A program made the position numbers and the translations under genes. This document shows positions 29,342 through 37,679 of a DNA stretch of 38,260 nt, piece after piece. The DNA is taken from the IMG/VR virus record IMGVR_UViG_3300043331_000655, positions 1 through 38,260 of that record. One strand, 5' to 3'. The DNA is from a virus. The first letter of the stretch is position 1, and every line of letters begins with the position of its first letter. The notes beneath the pieces are model-generated. The model was not told where the DNA came from. It saw nothing but the letters and a program-made list of their open reading frames with translations, and made no database searches.

Positions 29342-29999
29342 CGAACAGGCCGCAGGCGAGAGCGGCGGGCAGAAGCGTCGCCGGTTCCGGCGTGTCGACA
29401 AATTCGGGGCGCTCGGAGCCGACCAGGAAGGGGCGGATGGGAATGATGTTGCCGCTGTCGAACGTCCCGTCGTCGCCGGGAACCCACATGATCGCGTTCA
29501 CGCGCATCGTGAAGCTCGACCGCGGATAGTTGCCCATGTTGCCGCCTGCCCAGGCTCCGATGCGAATGGTGGGATTCAGGCTGCAGCAGGGGATTACGCC
29601 CTGCACCCAGTTCTGCCCGTTGAAACCGAACACCCATCCCTCGACCTCCGATTCATAGGTGACGGTCACAAGCCGCGTGTAAGCGCCGTCCGAATTAACC
29701 TGCGGCTGCTCATGCGTGTCGATCGCGAAGCTGAGATCCGACATTCCGAGCTGATAATTGCGCGGGTCTTGGGGCGCGGGGGGATACGCTTCGGCGACCG
29801 CGCTGATTTCGAGCGTGTAGCCGTTGTCAAGATACCGATATGCCGGGATCGGCGTAACCGAGCACATGGTGTCTTCGATGAGCGATCCGTCCGGGTAATG
29901 GAACCCCTGGTAGCAATCCTTGCGGGTGACGGTGAAAGGATCTGCGAACGACAAAACAGCCGTCGCAAAGAAAAACATTGCTAGTTTGAAAATAGCCAT
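29265..29999 (-). CDS. Secreted PEP-CTERM protein, probable moron gene
   Basis: A 244-residue protein from ATG 29997-29999, nine bases after GGAGG. Residues 1-19 (MAIFKLAMFFFATAVLSFA) are a signal peptide. The body has four conserved-looking Cys (C28, C45 and the pair IPCCS) and beta-rich sequence. Residues 203-224 carry the sorting signal: PEPATLLPAALACGLFVI followed by RRRWR, i.e. PEP, a transmembrane stretch and Arg cluster. This directs proteins to exosortase in Gram-negative hosts. The last about 25 codons overlap the end of the 25577 gene on the other strand. Opposite orientation and own promoter suggest expression during lysogeny. The function is unknown. Confidence 0.8.
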   Translation of the reverse strand: MAIFKLAMFFFATAVLSFADPFTVTRKDCYQGFHYPDGSLIEDTMCSVTPIPAYRYLDNGYTLEISAVAEAYPPAPQDPRNYQLGMSDLSFAIDTHEQPQVNSDGAYTRLVTVTYESEVEGWVFGFNGQNWVQGVIPCCSLNPTIRIGAWAGGNMGNYPRSSFTMRVNAIMWVPGDDGTFDSGNIIPIRPFLVGSERPEFVDTPEPATLLPAALACGLFVIRRRWRAAGSGPLPLLRLPSGRRA

Positions 30000-30093
30000 C
30001 GAGTGCGGCCTCCGATGCCGCGCTTTGCATGGTTGGGGCGGCACCTCCGAGCGGCGCGTTATCCGCGCGCCAGCCGCCCTCAGACCGATGCGC

Positions 30094-30122
30094 AATTTAG
30101 CACGCTTCCAGCGCATTCACAA
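30094..30122 (-). promoter_or_regulatory. Promoter for the PEP-CTERM gene
   Basis: On the minus strand TTGTGA (30117-30122) and TAAATT (30094-30099) are exactly 17 bases apart. It would give a leader of about 85 bases before the ATG at 29999. It makes the gene independent of the rightward late transcript. Confidence 0.5.
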
Positions 30123-30166
30123 GAACCAGTACTAACGGTCTATGCCCGTTTTGGTGATTGCTTGGC

Positions 30167-31039
30167 GTGACCTACGGTACGCTCCGATTCCGCATCGCCA
30201 AACTTCTGCCGGGGCTCGATCACGACCTCATTGACGGCTGGATCAGCGACCGCTACACCCAAATTCTCGACGAGATTCCCTGGCGGCGGCGCGAGCTGCG
30301 CACCATCGTGCAGACCGTGGCGCCGTATGAAACCGGCTCCATTGCGCTTACCGAGGGCTCCACTGCGGTAACGGGCACCGGAACGACCTTTACCTCCACC
30401 CACACGGGCGCGCGGCTGTACGTCGCTACACGCAACGAAGTCTATAGCTTCACCTATGTCAGCGGGACCACGGGCACGCTCGACCGCGCCTTTGAAGGAA
30501 CCACCGGCTCGTATAGCTACAAGCTATACCGGAGCGTCATCGCGCTGCCGGCTGCCGTGCGGCTGCTGCAGGCCGTTACCGATCTGCAGAACGGGCCGCT
30601 CGGCCAGATCACGCGCCGTGAGGCGAACGAAGAGGTAGGCGTCACCTTCGGGATGCCGGTCGAATACCGGCTGACCTACGACGACGCATCCTCGCCGCCG
30701 AATGCCCAGATCGAAGTATTCCCTGCTCCGTCTGAAGTGACCTCACTCGAAATCGAGTACGTCGCCGACGAGAGCACCTTCGCTACCGGGACCACATCGA
30801 ACACGCTGCTGCCCTGGGTGCGGCCTGCCTGCCTGATCGAAGGCGTGCAGGCGTCGGGCGAAGCGCACAAGGAAAACTGGACCGCTGCCGACTATCACGA
30901 GGGCCGCTTCGCGAAGCTGCTTCAGCAGATGATCCGCACGGCCAGCTACGGCAAGTGCGAGCCGGTCCGAATGCGCGCCGAATGGGAGCGCACGACCGGC
31001 GACCTCCGCACCATCCTCCGCAGATTGCAAATGCCATGA
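30167..31039 (+). CDS. Neck/adaptor-type protein, putative
   Basis: A 290-residue protein from GTG 30167 (TTG 30158 also possible; no good ribosome-binding site). The N-terminus (FRIAKLLPGLDHDLIDGWIS, DRYTQILDEIPWRRRELRTI) and C-terminus (EGRFAKLLQQMIRTASYGKC) are helical, flanking a beta domain about 60-120 (TAVTGTGTTFTSTHTGARLY). A helical bundle with inserted beta structure, followed by similar genes, suggests a head-to-tail connector component. The ATG of the next gene overlaps its stop. Confidence 0.55.
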   Translation: MTYGTLRFRIAKLLPGLDHDLIDGWISDRYTQILDEIPWRRRELRTIVQTVAPYETGSIALTEGSTAVTGTGTTFTSTHTGARLYVATRNEVYSFTYVSGTTGTLDRAFEGTTGSYSYKLYRSVIALPAAVRLLQAVTDLQNGPLGQITRREANEEVGVTFGMPVEYRLTYDDASSPPNAQIEVFPAPSEVTSLEIEYVADESTFATGTTSNTLLPWVRPACLIEGVQASGEAHKENWTAADYHEGRFAKLLQQMIRTASYGKCEPVRMRAEWERTTGDLRTILRRLQMP

Positions 31040-33141
31040 AACGAATTCTTATTTCTTTTTTACTGCCGTGTTTTCTCGCGGCGCAGACCGCATCATTCCC
31101 CGGCGCTGTCGTCACCGATGCCGAGCTGCTGGTAGGGCGCGATCGCGCCGACTCGACGCTTACCGCTCAGATCGATGCTTCGACGCTCACCATCCCGGTT
31201 GCCTCGGGCACGCGCTTCGGGGCGAACATGCTGGTCACCATCGATAGCGAGCAGATCAAAATCTGCAGCGTGGCCTCGAACACGCTTACCGCCTGCAGCG
31301 GCGGGCGCGGCTTCAACGGAACCACGGCCGCCACTCATGCGAGTGATGCATCGGTTCGCGGGCAGATCGGCGGCTACTATCACAACGCGCTCTCGGAAGA
31401 GATGCAGGCAGTCCAGGCAGCGCTCGGGGCCAAGTTCCGCAATCTCGGCATCTGGGCCACGCAGTACGACTTCGCGGCGCAGGCTCCGGGCGGAACCCTC
31501 AGCGCAGGCGTGGGAGCTTCGGTAACGCTCACCCCCTGCCCCACCGGAGTGGCGGGCGCCAACACCAACCACTATCTGTATGTCTCGGGCGGCACCGGAA
31601 CCGCGGAGCCGGTTCTCATCACCGGAGGCACCTGTACCTCGGATGCAACCACGGGAACGGTTCAATTCACGCCCGCCAACGCGCATTCGGGCGCATGGAC
31701 GGTTGCGAGCGCGACGGCGGGCATTCAGGAAGCGTTTTATTCCAGCTCCGATCCGATGCAGGTGATTTTGGACGAAGGCACCATCACCATGCGCGGCAAG
31801 TTGAGCTTCCCGCGCGATTCGATTTCACTTGTCGGGCAGGGCTTCAGCGCGAGCAAGCTCACCTGGCCGAGCGACCTCGCGGACGATCTGATTTCCGTGG
31901 ATGGCGGGGGCGGGGGTTCCTACCGGCGCGGCGTGCATCTGGAAAAATTCGCGATCTACTCAACGGTGCAGCAGACGGCGGGCGCGGCCATTCATTTGTA
32001 TTCAACAACGTGGTCCGTGCTGCGCGATTTGAAGATCCAGGGCGACGATTCAGTGTCGACGCTGTATCACGGCGTGTGGTTCGACGAGGTAGACAACGTT
32101 CACATGGATCACGTCGAGGCGGTAGCCGACAACGACGCGGTGCGAGTGAACGGCACCGTGGGCGCGGGCGCGAAAGCAGGCCTCTACATCCATAATTCGC
32201 GGCTGCTGAATTCCACTGTCGGCATTCGTGTGGGCGGCGGATTCGGCGGGCTGTATGTGACGCAGGCCGACATCATCGCCAACGGCACGGGCCTGTTGCT
32301 CGACCAGACGCTCGCGGCGGAATCGAACCGGGAAATCTTTCTCGACGGAACGACCACCATCGACTCCTCGACCTCGATCGGCATCGACATCAACGAAGGC
32401 TTCAACAACGGCTACCTGGGTTTGAGCGGCACCTGGGTTTCGGCCAACGTGACCGGAATGCGGGTACGCACGGGCACGGCCGCAAGCGCAAGTATCAACA
32501 TCGCGGGCGGAACCTTTTTCAACAACTCGACGGTTGGAATCCTGAACGAATCGACCGTCGCTTTGTGGAATGTGACCGGGACGGCGTTCCGCTCCAACGC
32601 CACCGCTATCAATCAGAGCGTTACCAGCGGGTTCTATGTGCGAGGGCTGCGGTTCGACTCCAACACCACCGATATCACCGGCACGGTCTACAGCGTCGAA
32701 AACGCCAACGTTTCCTGGCCGCACACAACCGAGCGGCAGTTGTTCCTCGAGATGGGCAACGTCGCGGGCACGGACACCACAGGCGGCGAAACGCTGTGGA
32801 TCGGCGCGGGAGAAAACGGAATCGCGACGGCGGAAGGCGAGATTTCAGAAAGCGGCACGATCAAGGGCGCGGCTGCCGTGGGTTTCCGCGGCTTTGCCGA
32901 AGGCGGCCAGTACCAGGGCGCAATGGAATTCTGGACGAAGCAGTCCGGCACGGCCTACCGGCGCTTCATGGTCCCGTCAGACGGCGGTATCCGCGTCGAG
33001 ACAGCCGGCAAGCCGTCCTGCGATGCGGATCATGGCGGCAACATTCACTACGTCGCGGGCGGCGCGGGAGTCGCCGACACCTTCGAGGCCTGCCGCAAGG
33101 ACGCATCCGATAACTACGCCTGGGTGTCCATTCTCCCGTGA
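31036..33141 (+). CDS. Secreted beta-helix tail-spike-like protein
   Basis: A 701-residue protein from ATG 31036, overlapping the previous stop. Residues 1-16 (MKRILISFLLPCFLAA) form a signal peptide with cleavage before Gln17. Residues about 20-130 are a phage-fibre N-domain (TLTIPVASGTRFGANMLVTI, CSGGRGFNGTTAATHASDAS, YYHNALSEEMQAVQAALG). Residues about 225-600 are a right-handed beta helix with repeats such as VHMDHVEAVADNDAVRVNGT and LYIHNSRLLNSTVGIRVGGG. A C-terminal domain (about 610-701) closes it. It resembles capsule-degrading spikes, but with an export signal. Catalytic acids cannot be assigned by eye. Confidence 0.72.
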   Translation: MKRILISFLLPCFLAAQTASFPGAVVTDAELLVGRDRADSTLTAQIDASTLTIPVASGTRFGANMLVTIDSEQIKICSVASNTLTACSGGRGFNGTTAATHASDASVRGQIGGYYHNALSEEMQAVQAALGAKFRNLGIWATQYDFAAQAPGGTLSAGVGASVTLTPCPTGVAGANTNHYLYVSGGTGTAEPVLITGGTCTSDATTGTVQFTPANAHSGAWTVASATAGIQEAFYSSSDPMQVILDEGTITMRGKLSFPRDSISLVGQGFSASKLTWPSDLADDLISVDGGGGGSYRRGVHLEKFAIYSTVQQTAGAAIHLYSTTWSVLRDLKIQGDDSVSTLYHGVWFDEVDNVHMDHVEAVADNDAVRVNGTVGAGAKAGLYIHNSRLLNSTVGIRVGGGFGGLYVTQADIIANGTGLLLDQTLAAESNREIFLDGTTTIDSSTSIGIDINEGFNNGYLGLSGTWVSANVTGMRVRTGTAASASINIAGGTFFNNSTVGILNESTVALWNVTGTAFRSNATAINQSVTSGFYVRGLRFDSNTTDITGTVYSVENANVSWPHTTERQLFLEMGNVAGTDTTGGETLWIGAGENGIATAEGEISESGTIKGAAAVGFRGFAEGGQYQGAMEFWTKQSGTAYRRFMVPSDGGIRVETAGKPSCDADHGGNIHYVAGGAGVADTFEACRKDASDNYAWVSILP

Positions 33142-33169
33142 CAATTGACCCGGCTAGGAGCGTATCGCC

Positions 33170-33958
33170 GTGACCCGCTCGGAACTCACACAGCGGACGC
33201 TGCGCCGTCTCGCGGAATCGACCTCGGAGCCTGTCGCGGTGACAGAGGCAGAGGTTATCCGCGCGCTCGATGAAGGGCAGCGCCTGTTTGCGGCGATCTC
33301 GCTTTCGATCGAACGCACCGACCGCTTCGACCTCACCGCTAACCAGGTCTGGTATCAGGCTTCGGTCCAGCTCCCCGACTTCTTTGTGCCGCTACGCTGC
33401 GCGCAACGGCCGCTCGCGACCGGAGTGAGCGAATTCGACGTGCCGACCTTCGATGAAGTCACCTTCGACGAAGCGACGGCGAATGCCGGCGCCGTCACGC
33501 GGGTGAAACCCGCACGGCTCGCCGAACTCGATGCGCTCGACCGGGAGTGGCAGAACGCGCGATCGAACACCACGCTGCGCTATGGCGTCGTCGGCTTTGA
33601 ATTGCTGTTTGCGTATCCGGCGCCCTCGGCTGCGGGCGTGTCGCTTGAGATGACCTATGCGGCGACACCGCGCGATTTGACGAGCGGTTCGCAATCGCCC
33701 GACATTCCCTCGCAGTACCACCAGTTTCTGATCGACTACGCCCTGCCCACGCTGCGCCTCAACGACGGCGGTGCGGAGCTGGAGCGCTCGGTGAAGGGCC
33801 TGACCCGTTTCCTGGATGCGGCGGAACAGTGCGCCGACACGGTGCGGGCACGCTCAAAGACGCTCCAGTACGACCGCGAGCCTTTCGAGCTGCGGGCCTT
33901 TGACCGCTCGCGGCTGATCGGGGAAGTGGTGAAGAAACGCAAGAGGATCGCTGCATGA
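33170..33958 (+). CDS. Putative neck or adaptor protein
   Basis: A 262-residue protein from GTG 33170, nine bases after GGAG. It begins with helical TRSELTQRTLRRLAESTSEP and VTEAEVIRALDEGQRLFAAI, followed by a beta-rich middle and a C-terminal helix bundle (YHQFLIDYALPTLRLNDGGA, FLDAAEQCADTVRARSKTLQ). This helix-beta-helix order is like the genes before and after it and like connector proteins of podoviruses. No signature residues are seen. Confidence 0.5.
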   Translation: MTRSELTQRTLRRLAESTSEPVAVTEAEVIRALDEGQRLFAAISLSIERTDRFDLTANQVWYQASVQLPDFFVPLRCAQRPLATGVSEFDVPTFDEVTFDEATANAGAVTRVKPARLAELDALDREWQNARSNTTLRYGVVGFELLFAYPAPSAAGVSLEMTYAATPRDLTSGSQSPDIPSQYHQFLIDYALPTLRLNDGGAELERSVKGLTRFLDAAEQCADTVRARSKTLQYDREPFELRAFDRSRLIGEVVKKRKRIAA

Positions 33959-34590
33959 TTTCCTATCCCGACATCCTTGAGGAATTGCTGCCCGCGCTGA
34001 ATGCGTCGAGCTACACCGATCTGGTGTTCTGGACGCAAGAAGAACTGCTCGAATTCGCGGAAGAAGCGGCGCGGCAGCTCGGCGCGCTCGGGGTCAACGT
34101 TTCGCGCGACGACCTGGCTGTCTATGGCGGAAGCTCCAGCTTCCAGATGCCGGCGCGCACTCTCTCGGTGATCCATGTCTCGCACGAGGGCCGCAGCTTG
34201 CGCGGCATCAACGTCCAGGAACTCGAAGCGCGCGACTCTGACTGGCGCACGGCTGCCGATGACGAGCCGACACACTTTGCATCCGATGTGGCAGGCGTCG
34301 AGATCCTCACGCTCTACCCGATGCCCAACGACGACGGCACGGGCGGCGTGGTGCGGCATCACTGGCAAGGGCCGGTATGGTCACCGCTCGCTCCCGATTC
34401 CCCGCTGGCACTGATTAGCGACACCGCTCCGGGACCGGGAATCTTCGGCGACTACATCCGTTACCGGGTGATCGAGAAAGCGCGCGAGCGCGACGGCGAC
34501 GGCATGATGCTTGACGCGGCGATCCATGCCGGCGAACGGTGCAAACTCTACGCGGCAATCTTCGGAAGGTACTGGGAAGCAGCAGAGTAA
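33955..34590 (+). CDS. Putative head-tail adaptor protein
   Basis: A 211-residue protein from ATG 33955 (ATGA overlap). It starts ISYPDILEELLPALNASSYT, DLVFWTQEELLEFAEEAARQ, has a beta middle (SSFQMPARTLSVIHVSHEGR) and a terminal helix pair (DYIRYRVIEKARERDGDGMM, ERCKLYAAIFGRYW). The tail motif with L.DAA..AGERCKLYA..FGRYWE resembles C-terminal helices of phage adaptor proteins that sit under the portal. Coupling to the stabilisation gene supports a neck role. Confidence 0.55.
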   Translation: MISYPDILEELLPALNASSYTDLVFWTQEELLEFAEEAARQLGALGVNVSRDDLAVYGGSSSFQMPARTLSVIHVSHEGRSLRGINVQELEARDSDWRTAADDEPTHFASDVAGVEILTLYPMPNDDGTGGVVRHHWQGPVWSPLAPDSPLALISDTAPGPGIFGDYIRYRVIEKARERDGDGMMLDAAIHAGERCKLYAAIFGRYWEAAE

Positions 34591-36767
34591 TGGCGTACAG
34601 GAAACAAGTCGAGATCGTACAACCGGGATCGCTGAATCTCGCTCTGCCCACCGATGGCGTGGGGAGCGATTCGATCGCGATGCACAACTTCCGCACCGAC
34701 CGGCACGGCTGCCTGCGCTCGCGTCAGTCGATGACATCGAGCGTTGCGCCCTCCGGCCTGATTCACACGATTTACCGGCACGGTCAGAATCGCATCTACG
34801 GGGCAGACGACGAACTCTACAACGGCACCACGCAGATCGTGCCAACATCGGGCGCCTACACCTTCAACACGAGCGACCTGAAGCCGTTCGGCCTGGCCTC
34901 GTTTGCAGGCTTCCTGTGGATCATGACGCCGGATCTCCAGCAGTGCTGGAACGGCGGCGGCACTTCGAATACCTGGGCTGTAGCGGCGGTTTCGACCGCG
35001 CCCTCGCAATCGCTGCAGGCGGGCGGCTCGCTGGTCGACGGGCAGACGTATGAGTATTACGTCACCTATGAAACCGCGCTCGGCGAGGAAACCAATCCCA
35101 CCAATCCCGTCACTGCGTCGCCATCCGGTTCCAATCTCACGGTTCGCATCACGCCCACCGCGCACACCGATGCGCGCGTGACCCTGTGGAATGTCTACCG
35201 CGTCGGCAACACGCTGCCCGAAGCCTATCGCGTGGCGCAGTTGCCGGTTGCCACCACATCGTTCGACGATACCGGCGCGGGCGATTACTCCGACCTCGAA
35301 GTGACGCGCCGGGGCATCGTGCTCGAAACCGATCACGACGCGCCACCCTCTGCCGCAGGCCTGGAGGGTCCCTACTATCAGCGGCTGGTTGCCTACTGCA
35401 CCAGCGCGCACAAAAACCGGGTGTTTTACACCAAGCCCAATAAGCCCTGGCATTTTCCCTCGACCTACTGGTTCGACGTGGGCGACGAGAGCGATGAAAT
35501 TATCCGGATCGTCCAGCATCCGTCACATCTGCGGATTTACAAAAAGCGCTCGATCTGGCGGCTGTACGGCGATTGCGACTCGGGCCGCCTGGAGCGGACC
35601 AATGCCTCGCTCGGTCTGATCGGCGCGGCGGCGATTGCTACGCGGGGCGGGCTCGACTACTTCCAGGGGCAGGAGGGCATCTACGTCAACAACGGCGATG
35701 TCAACCGCTCGATGAGCGACAAGCTCGAAACCATCTGGCGCGACGGCATCACCTTCGCCTCGGGCGCCTATCCGAACATCGCCATTCAAAGCAGTGAAGC
35801 GGTGCGGCAGAAACATTCCCTCGCGATCAAAAACAACCGGCTGTACTACTCCTACATCGATGAATCGGGCGCGGCGGCCTATCAGACGCTCGTGTGCGAT
35901 CTCGATACCGGCAACTGGTGCTCGCAAACCACCGACGCGGCGGGACTGGGCGGATACACGGCGCTGTTCGACGAAGGGCAGTACGGCGAGCTTCTGGGCG
36001 CGGCCAACGGCGCAATCTGGGCGCTCGAACAAATCTCGACCGCGAATGCGATCCCGCTCACCTGGACCTCGGCCTATCGCGATCAGGGATTCCGGGACCG
36101 CAAGAAAACCTACTCCGATCTGGTCATCGAACACTCGACCAAGCGCAGCGCGGCCGATCAGAACTGCACGGTAAAGCTGAAGCTCGACTCGGGCGACACC
36201 TCCGACCTGGCGGTAGGCTCGATCCCTGTCGCCACGGTTGCGGCGGGCGCGGCGCGCACCGTGTCCACATTCCCGCTCGGGACGGACAAGCAGGGCGTGG
36301 AAGCCCGCAACGCGGCCATTCATATCGAGTCGACCTCGGGCATCAATTACGAGACAGTCATTTATAGCGCGGCGCTCCACTATTACCTGGAGCCGCGCGA
36401 TGCGACCACCTGGGATTCGGGGATCATCGATCTGAACGACCCGCGCGTGAAGGGTCTGGAGCTTCTCTGGCTCGACATCGCAAGCACGATCGCGCTCACC
36501 TACACCATCTGGACGGAACTGCCGGGCGGCGCGATGGCAATACGGCAGACAGGGGATTTCACACCGGGCACAAGGCGGCCGTTCACGATTGAGACTCCTG
36601 GCGTCGAGGGGCGACTACTGAGAATCGTCATTCAGCGCAAGACCTCGGTGACTTCGGGCACGTTCCGGCTGTATGGGGCGCGGCTGCGCTACAAGGCCAT
36701 CGGGATTTACCTCGAAGGCGCGCGCTCGAACGTGTGGCAGACGCCGGAACTTGCTCCCGGCGTGTAA
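34590..36767 (+). CDS. P22 gp10-like phage stabilisation or tail hub protein, putative
   Basis: A 725-residue protein from ATG 34590 (TAATG overlap). It has repeated beta segments consistent with a propeller: IHTIYRHGQNRIYGADDELY, YYQRLVAYCTSAHKNRVFYT, PNKPWHFPSTYWFDVGDESD and IRIVQHPSHLRIYKKRSIWR. Residues about 145-235 form a fibronectin-III-like insertion (QTYEYYVTYETALGEETNPT). The 'gadget PWHFP...F.VGD...I..I...S.L.I.K..SIW.L.G' pattern is what I expect from gp10-type DNA stabilisation proteins of podoviruses, which plug the neck. The C-terminal 100 residues form a beta module repeated in the next two genes. Confidence 0.6.
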   Translation: MAYRKQVEIVQPGSLNLALPTDGVGSDSIAMHNFRTDRHGCLRSRQSMTSSVAPSGLIHTIYRHGQNRIYGADDELYNGTTQIVPTSGAYTFNTSDLKPFGLASFAGFLWIMTPDLQQCWNGGGTSNTWAVAAVSTAPSQSLQAGGSLVDGQTYEYYVTYETALGEETNPTNPVTASPSGSNLTVRITPTAHTDARVTLWNVYRVGNTLPEAYRVAQLPVATTSFDDTGAGDYSDLEVTRRGIVLETDHDAPPSAAGLEGPYYQRLVAYCTSAHKNRVFYTKPNKPWHFPSTYWFDVGDESDEIIRIVQHPSHLRIYKKRSIWRLYGDCDSGRLERTNASLGLIGAAAIATRGGLDYFQGQEGIYVNNGDVNRSMSDKLETIWRDGITFASGAYPNIAIQSSEAVRQKHSLAIKNNRLYYSYIDESGAAAYQTLVCDLDTGNWCSQTTDAAGLGGYTALFDEGQYGELLGAANGAIWALEQISTANAIPLTWTSAYRDQGFRDRKKTYSDLVIEHSTKRSAADQNCTVKLKLDSGDTSDLAVGSIPVATVAAGAARTVSTFPLGTDKQGVEARNAAIHIESTSGINYETVIYSAALHYYLEPRDATTWDSGIIDLNDPRVKGLELLWLDIASTIALTYTIWTELPGGAMAIRQTGDFTPGTRRPFTIETPGVEGRLLRIVIQRKTSVTSGTFRLYGARLRYKAIGIYLEGARSNVWQTPELAPGV

Positions 36768-36787
36768 ATGGGTGATCTCCAGATAGC

Positions 36788-37126
36788 ATGATTCGGCAGG
36801 TTTTTGAATTTAAAGAGATCACCACGCTGTATGAGGCGTCTTCGGTCGCGGGCACGCTCGATTTTTATGTCGGCCTGCCGAACGCGGCGGTAGCGCTGCC
36901 GTCAGCAACGCAGAATCTCTCGCTGCCCGTCACCACCACGCGGCAGACCAAGACGCACCAGCTCGGGCAGGTAGGCAGTGTCTACAAGGTGCGCTACGTC
37001 CCCGGCGCATCGACGGGCGTGCTGCGGCCATACGAAGCGACGCTGCAGGTGCGCGTGATCGGGCTGTATCTGCTCGGCTCGCAATCCGACGTCTGGGACT
37101 CGGGCGAAATCGCACTCGGGGTTTAA
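36788..37126 (+). CDS. Small beta module protein, paralogue of the preceding C-terminus
   Basis: A 112-residue protein from ATG 36788. Its end (VRVIGLYLLGSQSDVWDSGE-IALGV) matches the end of the 34590 protein (AIGIYLEGARSNVWQTPELA-PGV). A seven-codon frame (MGDLQIA) at 36768-36791 overlaps its ATG and could couple it to the gene before. It is all-beta, with no signal peptide. Probably a tail component that arose by duplication of the C-terminal module. Confidence 0.6.
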   Translation: MIRQVFEFKEITTLYEASSVAGTLDFYVGLPNAAVALPSATQNLSLPVTTTRQTKTHQLGQVGSVYKVRYVPGASTGVLRPYEATLQVRVIGLYLLGSQSDVWDSGEIALGV

Positions 37127-37127
37127 C

Positions 37128-37679
37128 ATGCCGAGCGAGAGCGCAAAACTCTTCCGGCTCGTCTCGATCGAATACGAAGCCTCGGCTGCCGCGACCTTCA
37201 CGCTTTCGACAGACCTTCCTGGCGAAGTACTCGCCGTGCGCCACACCGAAACGCTACCGACGACCAGCGGCAGGCAGGTCTACAAATTCGTTCTGAGCGG
37301 CGCCGTCAAGGGCAGCATCATCCGGGTGCGGCTCACCCCGAACCTTTCCGGATCACTGACGGTGTATCGCGTCGGGCTCTATGTGCGGCGTCTCGGCAGG
37401 CAGGCAAGTGACTGGCAGTGGTACTACCTCAAGGACATCGTGCCCACCGAGGACTGGGTGGCGGTGAAGGTTCCGATTCCACCCACGCCTGACGAGTACA
37501 CGCCTGTGAAAGTGCCGGTTCCACCGACCCCGGATGAATACGCGGCGGTGAAGGTTCCCATTCCGCCCACGCCGGCAGAATTTTCGACGGTGAAGATCCC
37601 GATGGAGCAGTCCTCCGAGATGTCGCAATGGATCGACTTCCCGATGGATGAGGACCAGCCGACGCACAGGGCGGCGTAA
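37128..37679 (+). CDS. Tail protein with proline-rich 14-residue repeats
   Basis: A 183-residue protein from ATG 37128. Residues 1-90 again show the beta module of the two previous genes (FVLSGAVKGSIIRVRLTPNL, VYRVGLYVRRLGRQ). Residues about 112-158 are a tandem repeat of VKVPIPPTPDEYTP-like units of 14 residues, three complete and one partial. The C-terminus is short and acidic. The repeat should form an extended proline-rich stalk or linker. The next gene overlaps its stop (TAATG). Confidence 0.6.
   Translation: MPSESAKLFRLVSIEYEASAAATFTLSTDLPGEVLAVRHTETLPTTSGRQVYKFVLSGAVKGSIIRVRLTPNLSGSLTVYRVGLYVRRLGRQASDWQWYYLKDIVPTEDWVAVKVPIPPTPDEYTPVKVPVPPTPDEYAAVKVPIPPTPAEFSTVKIPMEQSSEMSQWIDFPMDEDQPTHRAA
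37461..37586. repeat. Three tandem 42-bp repeats
   Basis: Units at 37461-37502, 37503-37544 and 37545-37586 encode AVKVPIPPTPDEYT, PVKVPVPPTPDEYA and AVKVPIPPTPAEFS. A partial fourth (TVKIPM) follows. The copy number may vary between relatives. Confidence 0.85.

Noticed and set aside
27509-29401. 630-codon open frame antisense to the 1254-aa gene
   Set aside because: Long antisense frames are expected opposite GC-rich coding DNA. Its Arg/Val-rich translation has no domain character, and the plus-strand frame has a signal peptide and coherent domains.
31036-31084. Lipoprotein signal in the secreted spike (Cys12)
   Set aside because: LLPC does not fit the lipobox, and the hydrophobic stretch continues past the Cys to an ordinary cleavage site before Gln17.
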